Source: Tillus elongatus
Taxonomy: Eukaryota > Arthropoda > Insecta > Coleoptera > Cleridae
Direction of reading: 5' to 3'
DNA: 64,000 nt
NCBI GenBank assembly: GCA_964006375.1
Contig: OZ023266.1
Location: 66,140,263-66,204,262 of the forward strand
Numbering within the stretch: position 1 is the first letter of the stretch; every line of letters begins with the position of its first letter. The translations under genes and the position numbers were made by a program. The notes under the pieces are model-generated. The model ran no database searches. It had not been told where the DNA came from and was given only the letters and a program-made list of their open reading frames with translations. This document shows positions 51,375-62,468 of the stretch, in pieces.

Positions 51375-51417
51375 GCCATACTGACGAGCTCTAATTAAAG
51401 CGAAACCGGTCTACGGT
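51375..51417 (+). ncRNA. Hammerhead-like ribozyme, inverted retrozyme unit
   Basis: Plus strand: GCCATA, CTGACGA (51381-51387), GCTCTAATTAAAGC (stem II with one mismatch), GAAA (51402-51405), CCGG, TC (cleavage after 51411), TACGGT. Stem I has one mismatch. Orientation is opposite to units 1 and 2. Confidence 0.65.
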
Positions 51418-51599
51418 TCTAATTGTTGTGAAAATGCATTTCGCCTTACATAAGAAATTAGGGTTAAGAATATACAGTATAGTCAACCTGTAAGTGTATT
51501 TATCAATTTTTGTTTCCCTTTTTACCGGTGGCCCACCCTGTTCGTATATTGGTATATTGATGTACTTCAATTTGATACTCTGTTGACAATTAAAAAGAA

Positions 51600-51850
51600 G
51601 TCTGGACGCAGCAAATGCGGTATGGTAGCGAATTTTCTTTAAAATGTTTTTGATGGTAAATGTCTTGTTCTGAAAAGAAGGACATTTGGTTGGCAGCATA
51701 ACTTATATAGTGCTAATAATGTACCATATTTCATTAACCTAGCTTTGTTGTTTCAAAAAGTACAAACATTTTCCGAAAATAAACTTTAAAAGTTCCAGAA
51801 AAAACTGGTTCGATTTTCCTGGCCAACGCAAATCTTTAAGCTACTTACAC
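51600..51850 (-). repeat. M-family fragment
   Basis: The reverse end motif GACGCAGCAAATGCGGTATGG (51605-51625) is followed by M right-half sequence ending in GGTTCGATTTTCCTGGCCAACG. Confidence 0.6.
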
Positions 51851-52429
51851 ACCTGCCAAAATATAATTATTCACAAAGAGCTTTAACCATAAATAAATAA
51901 AAAATTATGAAAATTTAAAAAAAACCTCTTACATCAAATCACCATTTTTTACAGAAATTGCATTCAGTAATGCTACACAATCTTATATTTTTCAGTACAA
52001 TTCGACAACTTTTTTTACAATAACTTACTAAACATTTATTATTAATTACCAACATATCACAAAAATCTCACAAAAATAATTTCTAGAGAAACACTAAAAA
52101 CATTTCTGCGAGAACTTTTAAAATTCAGCCACTATTTGAGAGTGCCTGTATACGACAGCTCGATTTTTTCGGCGAATAATACAAACAAAAATCTCTCTGA
52201 ATGCGTCATTTCCATGGGGCTCCGCTATCTATTGATAAAAACGCCCTATCACAATTTGTGATATGTGTGTGAAATATGTGCCAAAAACGTGAAAAGTTGC
52301 AAAACAATGAAATAACTCAAAAACGATGAACGCTATCAATTTTTTGTCTTACAAACATACATTATAATTCAATGGTAAACACAAAAATGCAATAACTTAA
52401 GGGGGTGTTCTATTAAAAAAAGAAAGTGT
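51851..52429. other. Intergenic, no feature recognised
   Basis: AT-rich, with no supportable gene or repeat. Confidence 0.45.
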
Positions 52430-52590
52430 GTATCACTAACGACTTATGGGCCACCCTGTGATTGTCAAAATAGGTTTATAAGATGCAGCTCGAGATACCC
52501 TATAATTAACGTATATACGTTTCTCTAATATCTTGTATAATAACGGATATATTGAGCTTTACCGTAGAAATGCGTCACCCTTTTTTGTGT
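52430..52590 (-). repeat. Y-family repeat, copy 2 (inverted)
   Basis: The reverse complement of 45048-45260: GGGCCACCCTGTGATTGTCAAAA, TTATAAGATGCAGCTCGAG and CCGTAGAAATGCGTCACCC. Confidence 0.65.
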
Positions 52591-52594
52591 AGAT

Positions 52595-53381
52595 AGGCAA
52601 AAACTGAAATTGACCCCCGTATATGGCTTTTAGGGGTTCTAGTTCGGACTTATTTGAAGACATCTTTTTAAAATTCATAAGTCGCGGTCCTCTCAATAAC
52701 GAATTTTTCTACGAAAATTTGCTAAAATATAGACTAATAAACCATAATCTCTATAGCTGAAACTACTGTCGAAGCATCAGAAAGAGGGTCTATTTAAAAT
52801 GGATTTTCAGAAAATATTTTAGTAAAATGAAGGACAATGATGGTTGAAGCTGTAGCGTTTGTAAAACACACTTATTGCAACTAATCTTCTACATAATCCA
52901 TATTTGCTTCAAATTCGTTGTCTGCAAATTGTAAATTTTTCCGTTTCAAATCGCGACTTTGACGTTTTAAGAAGAAAAATCATAAAATTTTCAAAATATT
53001 TTTTCTGCTACTTCTTGACCTTTTTGCGCCAAGAAAACTTAATGGTTGTATGTAATATTCAATTTTTTTGTTCTTGTCCTCTGATCACCACTGGCACCCA
53101 AAAATTTTTTCTTAAAATGCTAATAACTTTTGTCCTTTCAATTTAGAGATCTAAATTTCGGCATGTAGGGTAAGTTTGACTGTAGAAACATATATGCCAA
53201 ATTTGGTTACCCTTACTTTGTTTGTTCCGAAAATATAAAAAATTTCCAAAAAAAACCCAAAATTTTCCCAGAAAAACTGGGCCGATTATCCTGGCTAACA
53301 AACTTATGCAAGCCCCTAACAAAACGAAGATACCTACCACATTTCATCAAAATCGATTTATTATTTTTTAAGTTATCGATA

Positions 53382-53454
<73 letters not shown>

Positions 53455-53490
53455 CACAGATTTCCTCATTAGTGAATTTTTCTTTTTACT
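52595..53490 (+). repeat. M-family repeat with (TA)n
   Basis: TTGACCCCCGTATATGGCTT and GTTCTAGTTCGGACTTATT (52609-52660) form one partial unit. Then AGTAAAATGAAGGACAATGATGG (52820), AAATCGCGACTTTGACGTTTT (52948) and GGGCCGATTATCCTGGCTAAC (53279) lead to (TA)n at 53384-53451 and TCCTCATTAGTGAATTTTT. Module order matches 15190-15880. Confidence 0.7.
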
Positions 53491-53996
53491 GTTGGTTCAG
53501 ACTAATAAAATCCATATTAGACTTTGCCTATGGATATTCCGAAATCCGGCGAGCGGGAAACGTTACTGATTGCTACCTATAGTGTGAGTGTTAATGTGTG
53601 TGTATATGGGATGGCTTTGGAAAACAAGTTCCATTTGGCACAGGATTCCTATACTGTGGACTGCGTTCTCTAATTAGCCAGTCATATAATGTTATTGTCT
53701 ACCGATTCAATCCACCGGTGTATTCTGAAAAGTCCCCATGCTGTATAATATTAAGATATACGCCCTGATGTAATTTTACATCATTCGCAAAATCGCAGTA
53801 ATCACACCATAATTTTACAGACACAGACTTACCTACCCATTAAGACAAAGATAATGATCACCAAAATAATAAAGTAAACTATTAAATTGCCAGGAATTGT
53901 AAGTAATAAAATATTTAAATTTAGCCAGGAAATGCCAGTAATGCAATCAAGTTTCGCCAGTAATTTTGTGTCGACCTAGTGGCAACACTGATTAGA
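53491..53996. other. Intergenic, no feature recognised
   Basis: Plain AT-rich sequence between M- and X-family repeats. Confidence 0.45.
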
Positions 53997-55140
53997 TGTT
54001 AGTTTAGTTTATAGTCTGCTTTTGTCTTGTAAACTCATGCTTCAGATAAATGAACTTTTCTAAAAGAAACTTCCTAAACTTGAGTATATTTGTTGTATAA
54101 ATGGTAATCGTGTCGTTAGAACGAGGAACGGATGGGCAACAATGTACACATTGTTGTAGCAAAAAGTCGAGGCCGACAATTCTCGTGGGTAATAAGAAAA
54201 ATTCGAGTATGTTGTGGGTCGAATTGTAAAACCACAAAAAATAGTCCTGAAATTGAGTCATAACTTCCACATAATCTACCCAGAATGACATTCTCATGAA
54301 ATCAATTTAGGGTCCATGACTTGACCACAAAGAAAATATTCGTATTCCTGTACCCATAAACTTCTGAAACGTTATATTACTCAAGTTTTAACGAAAGAAT
54401 GTCAGTTTTCGCCAAATTACCCTTAATTATCCCCTGCTCCCTGAAACAATCTTACCCATAAAGAATTCGAAGAGTTGCTTTGTCGGGTGCCAACTGGATA
54501 CCATATTTGAAGATGATATCTAAATTCATTCGAAAGTTATTGCTATTGTGCAGTAAAATAATTATATGTTAGTTTAGTTTATAGTCTGCTTTTGCCGTGT
54601 AAACTGATGCTTCAGATAAAGTTTTCTAAAAGAAACTTCCTGAACTTAAGTATATTTGTCATGTAAATGGTAATATTGTGTTAGAACGAGGAAGGAATGG
54701 GCAACAATGTACACATTGTTGTATGTAATAAGTCGAGGACGACAAGTCTCCTGGGTAATAAGTGAACTTGGAGTATGCTGTGGTTCGAATTGTAAGACCA
54801 CAAAATAGTCCTGAAATTGAATAATAACTTCCACATAATCTACTCCGAATGAGAATTCAGGGTCCGTGACTTGACCACAAAGAAAATATTCATATTCCTG
54901 TACCCACAAACTTCTGAGACGTTATATTACTCGAGTTTTAACGAAAGAATGTCAATTTTCACCAAATCACCTATCATTTATCCCCTACCCCCTGAAGCGA
55001 TCTTACCCAAAAACAATTCGAAGAGTTCCTTTGTCGGTTGCTAACGATGTCAAATTTGAAGATGATATCTCAATTCATTCGAAAATTATTGCGCCTACTA
55101 ACAGACAGACGTACAGGCCGACAGACAGACAGAGCGGCTG
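53997..55140. repeat. 570-bp tandem duplication containing X-repeat sequence
   Basis: TGTTAGTTTAGTTTATAGTCTGC occurs at 53997 and 54567. The following about 570 bp (including GGGCAACAATGTACACATTGTTG and the X blocks CCACAAAGAAAATATTC and AACGTTATATTACTC) are repeated with moderate divergence. Confidence 0.75.
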
Positions 55141-56725
55141 ACCAAAAAAAATTCATTCCAGAATCAAGTTGTCTATACGTTTAGAGACTTTTTATGCCGT
55201 TTTACCAAAAAAACATTCGAAATTTCTGTCACCGATATTCCACCCCCACACATTGAATACCAGATGTTTGATGAAATTGAAAGCTTTCTGATAAACAAAC
55301 CCTAAAACGTTATATTAACAAAAAATGTCAATTTTCACCAAATCACATCCCATTCATACCGTACCCCCTGGAGCGATTTTACCCAAAAACGATCTGAACC
55401 GTTGGTTTGTCAGGTGCGAACTGTATACCAAATTTGAAAGACGATATCTCAACTCTTTCTAAAGTTATCGTGGCTACAAACAGACATACAGGCGCACAGA
55501 CAAAAAGAAATTCGGGTGGATTTGCACTTCCAAGCACCCCAGTTCGTTTGAATTCAACCGCTCATCTGTAAACTCTTCCCCCCGCCGATTGTCTCTTCCC
55601 CTAGCCGACAGTTTGCCTAAATGAAATGGTCGGGGAAGGAAAACCATAGTGTAGCGTAGTAGGGTAGTGTAGAAATGTGCCACCCGGGTTCTTGAAATGA
55701 AATGCACATTTACCAAATTTCATTCCCAAATCAAGTTTTACTTCTACATCGTCGCAATTAAAAAAAAAATTCACTTAAACGTCGTAAAAAGCATTAAAAC
55801 ATATATAAAACATAATTTGGGGACGAATATTTTTTTTGTCTGTCGGTCTGCATGGCTTTCTGTTTGTATTCAGGATAACTTTAGAACGAATTGGGATATC
55901 GTCTTCAAGTTTGGTATACAGTTAGCACCCAACAAGCGAACGGTTCTGAATGGTTTTGGGTAAAATCGCTTTAGGGGGTAGAGGATGCATGGGGGGTGAT
56001 TTGGTAAAAATTGACATTCGAGTAATATAACGTGTTAGTTCTGGTATTCTTTGCTGAAATTAAATTAGGTCTTGAATGTGTGGGGGTGGATTATTGACAA
56101 AAATTTTGAAATTTTCTTTTCGCTAAAACAACGCAAAGTTTCAAAGCGTAGAAAACTTGATTCTGGAACGAAAATTTTTTTGTCTGTTGGTCGGTCGGTA
56201 TGTCTATATGTACGCCTGTCTGTTAACACGCGCGATAACTTTCGAACGAATTGAGATATCATTTTCAAATTTGGTATGCAGTTAGCACCCGACAAAGGAA
56301 CGCTTCGGATTCTTTTTGGGTAAGATCGATACAGGGGGTAGGGGATAAATAAGGGGTGATTTGGTGAAAATTGATATTTTTTCAATAAAACTCGAGTAAT
56401 ATAACGTTTCAAAAGTTTATGGATACAGGAATACAAATATTTTCTTTGTGGTCAAGTCATGCTCCCTAAATTCATTCCATGAGAATGTCTTTCTGACGAG
56501 AATCAATTATCACAGCTATGTGATAAATTTTTTTCGCTTAAACGTCGTAAAAAGTATCAAAACATATAGAAAACGTGTTTTGGGGACTAAATTTTTTTGT
56601 CTGTCGGTCTGTATGTCTATCTGTTTGTAGCCACGATAACTTTTAAAATTCTATATGTTTTTGCATTTTACGACGTTTAAGCGAATTAAATTTTGTGCCC
56701 CCGATACCACGCCGATATGCACCTA
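55141..56725. repeat. X-family repeat cluster in both orientations
   Basis: Plus-like X blocks run to about 55510. From about 55700 the same blocks appear reversed (CGTCGTAAAAAGCATTAAAAC, GGACGAATATTTTTTTTGTC, GAACGAATTGGGATATCGTC, GGTATACAGTTAGCACCC, GGTGATTTGGT.AAAATTGAC). They are reiterated at 56060-56410 and 56530-56720, ending CACCTATTGACGATGTGGAA. This makes a broad inverted arrangement centred near 55600. ACAGACAGACG-type tracts are internal. Confidence 0.7.
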
Positions 56726-57180
56726 TTGACGATGTGGAATTATTGTTTCTAAATTAGTAGACAACCTAATTGTTTACTTACCACAAATTACTTGGCGAAG
56801 GAATAAGCAGTATAAGAAATGAAGACAGTTAGATGTGCATAGACACAAGATATCGTAGCAAACACTAACGCATAACATACACACAATACAGAATAAATCA
56901 ACTATCAAACTATGAATTAAGATGGACTAATATTTATACATTTATAGAATACACTGACGTAGAACTGTACAATACTCGTAAACGTTGAATGGTTGAATGT
57001 AAGGTACAGAGAACAGAGGCATGCGCATGTCCAAAATTGAGTCATATCAGGCAAAACATCATCGTCTGACTGTGTTGCCGGATCCCCATAATATACTGGA
57101 AAATTGGTTACAACATAAAACGTAATGTGATTATTAGAATTTATTTCGAATACTCACCTTATAATTACTTCTCTGCAATT
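56726..57180. other. Intergenic, no feature recognised
   Basis: No genes or named repeats recognised. Confidence 0.45.
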
Positions 57181-57184
57181 TAAC

Positions 57185-57699
57185 AAAAGTCTGGACGCAG
57201 AAAGTGCGTTATGGTAGTTAATTTCCATTAAAATGTTTAAAATAGTAAATATGTGTTTTTTTTAAAGAAAGCAGGCATCAAATTTCGTTACCAGTATCAC
57301 CTATGTAGTAGAAACAGAAACATATATCATCAAAATACCTTTATTGTTTGAACATGTACAAAACATTTTCGAAAATAAACTTAAAATGTTGCCGAAATAA
57401 CTAGTTTCCTGGCTAACGAACCTTATAGGTTAATAGCAAATTGAGCTATTCAAATTTAATAAAAATTCGCTACCACAACGCACTTGCTGCGTCCCGAATT
57501 TCTTTTCTTACACACATGCATTATAATTACTAACACGGGCCGGGGAAATCCTGCTATCTAATTAAAAGAAAGCATTGTTTAATCTATTTGAACTGAGCAG
57601 ATTTTCTTGGCTAAAGAACTTACCCAAGCCACTTGCAAAAGGAAGGTATTCACCAATTTGATGCTAATCGGCGTATTATTTTTTGAGTTATCGGTGTGT

Positions 57700-57755
<56 letters not shown>
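57185..57755. repeat. M-family pieces and (CA)n
   Basis: The reverse end motif GTCTGGACGCAGAAAGTGCGTTATGG starts at 57190 and the forward end motif GCTACCACAACGCACTTGCTGC lies at 57468-57489. An M right-half segment (GCCACTTGCAAAAGGAAGGTATTCACC; TTTTTTGAGTTATCGG) precedes (CA)n at 57701-57751. Confidence 0.65.
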
Positions 57756-58246
57756 TGTTTGGAAATCCTTGCGGCACCGCAATCTATTTCCTAATTTACG
57801 GTACCATCGCATTTGGAATACTGAGCTTATAGAGGACGGCAAGCTGAAAGCACTGATGTAATTCTGGTTGCGTTACACACCGTAGTTCTTTAGTTATGAA
57901 TTGAAACATGATTATGGCATGTCTGTCACAAATATATAGTTTCGTGAATAAAAACACAAAATGCCACAAGTATGTGGGACCAAGTGTAGTTTTACACAAA
58001 GGTGCCAGAACTAGCTTTGCGACGTTGTCAGAGTTGGCATTTTGTGTAAACTAGCGTGTGTTATCAATTATGGCATCTTAGCGTTCCTAACATTAGGTAG
58101 TTTTCAGTTATGTACCATGTATTGCCTTGTAATTGTTCTATATAAACGGCTAGGTACATATATTTGTCCCGTCAATAAATTATTAATGTTTAGGAAGAAT
58201 GCAATGAATTGAGTTATCTGAAGTTCAAATTCACTAAATATCGTAT
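57756..58246. other. Intergenic, no feature recognised
   Basis: No supportable gene. Confidence 0.45.
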
Positions 58247-58530
58247 GCACATCCGTGGTGTAGTGGAATGAGTGTTTGGCTGCTACATGGAGTACCCGGG
58301 TTCGATTGTCGGTGGACCTAGTTTCTGCCACTGTGTTAGGTGTGTGCCTTTTCTATGTAGCCTCCCCACGCACAAGCTGCTCAGAGTTCTTGGGTGGCAG
58401 GGTGTTATTTATGCAGTGCCATTTATTATTGTTATTACCAATGCAGATAGTAGAATCGATAGTGGAAAATTTTGTAATATGTATTTATTATGTATAACGA
58501 ATAACGGTTACGCCGGCCTCCATATAAAAG
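58247..58530 (+). mobile_element. tRNA-derived SINE (second family)
   Basis: A-box-like TGGTGTAGTGG (58256-58266) and B-box-like GGGTTCGATTG (58298-58308), 32 bp apart, the spacing of an internal pol III promoter. The body continues with CTAGTTTCTGCCACTGTGTTAGG and GTTACGCCGGCCTCCATATAAAAG. The exact 3' end and TSD were not resolved. Confidence 0.6.
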
Positions 58531-58599
58531 TGTTTTGTCCTCAGCACTACTTTAAAGCACACCTTATGCCCGTATATAAATATTAAAATTTGCTTACTT

Positions 58600-59270
<671 letters not shown>

Positions 59271-59712
59271 TTTACTGTTCTGATGCTAAATATAACAATT
59301 ATTTCATTGTTTTAGTTGTTTCAGTGAGCATATATTTATTTTCTATAGTATAACACATGTTAGTTATAAAAATCGTAGCAGTATTTATTGGTAAAATGGG
59401 TTGACGAGTATCATTAGTTTACGATTTTGGAGCCGAAGACTTTGCCTTCACGTCCAGAGACTTCAGACTAACAAGTATCATTACACAGAAATGCAAAAAG
59501 CTGCTGCCCAAACGTACAAGTCAGTTTTGTCTTACTTTAACAGACGTTATATGTCATACTTTGGCCAGATCAAATCTAAAACACCCTTACTATCAAGATT
59601 CTCGTTAAAAATTAGTCCAAACAGTAGTGTTTCTGTATGTTTGACTCATCTCATTAGAATTTATTTTTCGATTAATTGAATGTTGTTTCCCCTTACTTAT
59701 TGAAACCGTTTT
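59271..59712. other. Intergenic, no feature recognised
   Basis: A 92-residue frame at 59401-59679 has no ATG start or recognisable domain and is not supported as a gene. Confidence 0.4.
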
Positions 59713-59858
59713 ATACTAAATACAGTCGTAGAAACTTTTTCTCTGGCTTCACAAATGCTCGTTTTCTTCTCTGCAACCAGTTTTGTATTTTATGATGCCG
59801 TAAAGGACGAAACCGGTTGCATATGAGAAAACAAGGATTCGTGAAGCCAGAGAAGATG
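59713..59858. repeat. Foldback repeat, copy 2 of 2
   Basis: TACTAAATACAGTCGTAGAAAC starts the unit. The outer arms CTCTGGCTTCACAAATGC and CGTGAAGCCAGAG pair, as do the inner arms GCAACCAGTTTTG and CGAAACCGGTTGC. The loop segment TATGATGCCGTAAAGGACGAAACC resembles a degraded hammerhead core. Related to 5046-5150. Confidence 0.65.
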
Positions 59859-60239
59859 TCTCTTTCTGTGTGATTATTTTTTGAGACAATTATTTTTTTA
59901 TTTTTTACTAAATACAATTATTTTGTATAGAATCTATCACTAGATTCTCATTGTGTACACATTTTTCAGGTAATCCATTAGCTCTGTAATACATTTTAGT
60001 AAATAAAATTTGAATCTGAAAAAATTTCGATTAACTTATGGGTCGAGAGATTTAGGTCTAAAGTAGAGGATATGTTTTTATCACATTCATTATGTCTACG
60101 ATTTACTGTAGGTACTATTGAGAAAAAATCTGGTGATTTACTCAAACAAGCATAGATTTTGAATAAAATGAATTAATATTAAGGAAACGCATATTTCAGA
60201 AAAGCCTGAGGTCAGGTCGAATTCTAAAAGATTTTTATT
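59859..60239. other. Intergenic, no feature recognised
   Basis: No supportable feature. Confidence 0.4.
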
Positions 60240-60500
60240 AAATGCTTCATTATATTTGAATCTCAATTTGCCACCAGTCTAGAATCTCTAATTTCGGTGT
60301 ATACTGCCCTCTACCAGGGCAATATGTATACCAAATTTGATCTAAATAACGTTGTTATTTTTCAAGATACAACTTTTTTGGTTTTAATTTTTTGAACTGT
60401 TCTGATTGCGCTGGCTAACGAAATCATCCAAGCTATTAAGGAAAGGAACCCACGTGCCAAGTTTCATCAAAATGGATTGATAATTTTTTGAAATCGAAAT
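60240..60500. repeat. M-family right-half fragment
   Basis: CCCTCTACCAGGGCAATATG, TTCTGATTGCGCTGGCTAACG and TTTCATCAAAATGGATTGATAATTTTTTG match the diverged right half of M. Confidence 0.5.
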
Positions 60501-60540
60501 AATTGTACATTATAACGTTTTGACGAATAAGGTAACAACT

Positions 60541-60867
60541 TTGAGCCTCGGTGGTTCAGTGATAAGCACGTGTGCCTCTGAATCAAAGGGTACCGGGTTC
60601 GATTCCCAGGGTTACCCTTTCACTTTTTCAATAGATACTGTACAATTAACATCAGGTTGTGGCATTGAATTTGAGCAAGCCGGATGCCTGCACGTTCGCC
60701 CTTCGGAGAGCGTCGGTCCCGTGTCCATGCGATGCTGGGCACGTTAAAGATCCCTACCCTCCTTACAGAAAGGCAGGGGTTTGGCAACATTTCCAGGATA
60801 GTGAGGTGAAACTGCTACCTGGAGTCGGTGGTTAGCCATAGTCGCGGAAATAGGCCGACGTTAAAAA
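60541..60867 (+). mobile_element. Complete tRNA-derived SINE with 13-bp TSD
   Basis: A box TGGTTCAGTGA (60552-60562) and B box GGGTTCGATTCCC (60595-60607). The anticodon-loop position reads CTCTGAATC, as in tRNA-Gln (tentative). The body is shared with 1-306. Short A tail. Flanked by aaggtaacaactt at 60529-60541 and 60868-60880, a perfect 13-bp target duplication (its last T overlaps the SINE start). Confidence 0.9.
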
Positions 60868-60880
60868 AAGGTAACAACTT

Positions 60881-61439
60881 GTCCAAATCACATCTACTAT
60901 AGGTTTATCCAAAGTAGGTGGTATAATTGACACTTGTAAACATGGTCAATTCGCTTCATTAATATATCTGTATGTCCTTAACTCTACCCAATGCATTTAT
61001 TTCTCAAACTCAAACTAAGTTATTAACACTTTCTGCACTCAATCAATCTTTTTTATGTTCTTCATTTTCGAAAATATATGTACTACCAATTCTGAGGAAA
61101 TTTTCAAACATTGTTTAACATATATAAATGTCAATAATATATATCCAGTGAGTCCGCATAGAATGGAACAAATTCCATATAATCCTAACGGGGCAAAAAA
61201 AAATTCTCTGAGACATATGTAGAACATAAGTTTAAACGTGCACATCGAAAATTTTTTGTAACGTCATCTCTTTCGCAGATATGGCGTTATTGTCATTTTT
61301 TTTTTTCAAATGGTAACCCCTACTTTTGTCGGTACAATTGGAAAGAGCGGCTTTTTTGAATACAGATCATTGAATTCACGATATGTTACATACGGATGTT
61401 TTTGAGGAGACTGGTAGTGGGTGACCGATTTGTGATCCC
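60881..61439. other. Intergenic, no feature recognised
   Basis: AT-rich, without supportable features. Confidence 0.45.
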
Positions 61440-61880
61440 GGATCTAGTGTTTGCAGACAACTTTTTTTTAGTGAATTTTTGTGAGAAATATTTTTAGGCA
61501 AATTTTAGTGATTTTTTCTGAAAATGTTTTTTTCGCATTTTTATGGCGATTTGGAATAAACAAATATTTTTAATGAGTTATTCTGAATTGTTATTTTTTA
61601 TGAAGCTAAAAACTTCACATTTGGTGTGTACCTACTAGTCTCTACATAAGCAACTTGTGTGTAGAATTTTAGTTAACATTTTTTTATTTTCGACAATACA
61701 ACAATTTTCCGGAAGATGTAAAAAAAATCCTAGAAAAACTGGTTCTAATGGGCTGGCAAAGAAACTTACTTAGCAGAAGTCAGAATCACCTCAAAACAAC
61801 GGAAATAATATAACAGTGAGTTATTATTCAACATCGGTTTTTTTAAAGATTGAACGTGGACACTGTGGCTGGAAACTGAA
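61440..61880. repeat. M-family fragment and partial palindrome unit
   Basis: TTAGTGAATTTTTGTGAG and GGCTGGCAAAGAAACTTAC resemble M modules. AGTCAGAATCACCTCAAAAC (about 61777) is the start of a palindrome unit that is otherwise lost here. Confidence 0.5.
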
Positions 61881-61932
61881 ACAAAAAGCAGAATCACCCC
61901 AAAAGACCACAAAAATAATAACGAAGAGTTAT

Positions 61933-61984
61933 GCGCTAGATACGTATTTCGACAACGAAGTTGTCTTCATTAGTAGTTGTCGCT
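61933..61984 (-). ncRNA. Hammerhead-like motif, unit 1 left (core mutated)
   Basis: Minus strand: CTAATGA (61967-61973; G5 changed to A), stem II GACAA-CTTCG-TTGTC, GAAA (61947-61950), TACGTA, TC, TAGCGC. The core change should abolish cleavage. Confidence 0.5.
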
Positions 61985-61994
61985 AAACTACTAG

Positions 61995-62043
61995 CGACAG
62001 TTACTGATGAAACAACTTCGCTGTCGAAATACGTATCTAGCAC
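61995..62043 (+). ncRNA. Hammerhead-like motif, unit 1 right
   Basis: Plus strand: CTGATGA (62004-62010) intact, weakened stem II ACAACTTCGCTGT, GAAA (62026-62029), TACGTA stem III, cleavage after TC at 62037. Stem I TTA with TAG is short. Confidence 0.6.
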
Positions 62044-62112
62044 ATAACTTTGTTATTATTTTTGTGGTCTTTTATGGTGATTCTAACCCCAAAAGATCAC
62101 AGAATTGATAAC

Positions 62113-62170
62113 AAAGAGTTATGCGCTAGATACGTATTTCGACAACGAAGTTGTCTTCATTAGTAGCTGT
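62113..62170 (-). ncRNA. Hammerhead-like motif, unit 2 left (core mutated)
   Basis: The same as unit 1 left, with CTAATGA at 62157-62163 on the minus strand and intact GAAA and TACGTATC. Confidence 0.5.
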
Positions 62171-62199
62171 CGCTAAACTACTGTCGCTAAACTAGTTTA

Positions 62200-62262
62200 G
62201 CGACAACTACTAATGAAGACAACTTCGTTGTCGAATGTCGAAATACGTAGATATCTAGCGCG
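62200..62262 (+). ncRNA. Hammerhead-like motif, unit 2 right (core mutated)
   Basis: Plus strand: CTAATGA core with a small insertion (GAATGTC) before GAAA and another in stem III. Probably inactive. Confidence 0.4.
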
Positions 62263-62334
62263 TAACTTATTTTTGTGGTCTTTTGGGGTGATTCTGACCC
62301 CAAAAAGACCACAAAAATAATAACAAAGAGTTAT

Positions 62335-62384
62335 GGGCTAGATACGTATTTCGAGACCGAAGTTGTCTTCATCAGTAGCTGTCG
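62335..62384 (-). ncRNA. Hammerhead-like motif, unit 3 left (core intact)
   Basis: Minus strand: CTGATGA (62369-62375), stem II AGAC-AACTTCG-GTCT, GAAA (62349-62352), TACGTA, TC, TAGCCC. Stem I CTA with TAG extends by a G-C pair. Confidence 0.65.
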
Positions 62385-62417
62385 TTAAACTACCGTCGCT
62401 AAATTAATTTTAACTTA

Positions 62418-62468
62418 GCGACAACTACTGATGAAGAGAACTTCGTTGTCGAAAGACGCATCTAGCGC
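62418..62468 (+). ncRNA. Hammerhead-like motif, unit 3 right (core intact)
   Basis: Plus strand: CTGATGA (62428-62434), stem II with one mismatch, GAAA (62451-62454), GACGCA, cleavage after TC at 62462, TAGCGC. Stem I is CTA/TAG with a possible second helix GCG/CGC across an internal loop, the type I hammerhead layout. Confidence 0.65.

Larger units (their letters stand above)
48444..51450 (-). mobile_element. Retrozyme-like tandem hammerhead array with nested hAT
   Basis: Units start CACTAAGTGAGTGGTAAGACACG at 48444, 48762 and 49083 (318 and 321 bp apart). The third is cut at about 49131 and joined to an inverted unit running to 51450, itself split by a hAT element (49155-51202). The whole array is flanked by a 12-bp direct repeat taagaaattagg (48432-48443 and 51451-51462), interpreted as a target duplication. 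Units 1-2 are sense on the minus strand, the last on the plus strand; each complete unit holds a hammerhead motif. Animal retrozymes, known small non-autonomous circular-RNA elements, have this size and tandem structure. Confidence 0.8.

Noticed and set aside
54004..54909. Minus frames sharing FWVDYVEV and FQDYF
   Set aside because: Shared only because the underlying DNA is a tandem duplication; no start or domain support.
58272..58586. 104-codon frame
   Set aside because: Runs through a tRNA-derived SINE; no domain.
60541..60620. Functional tRNA gene
   Set aside because: A and B boxes are present, but the acceptor stem does not close and a SINE body and TSD follow.
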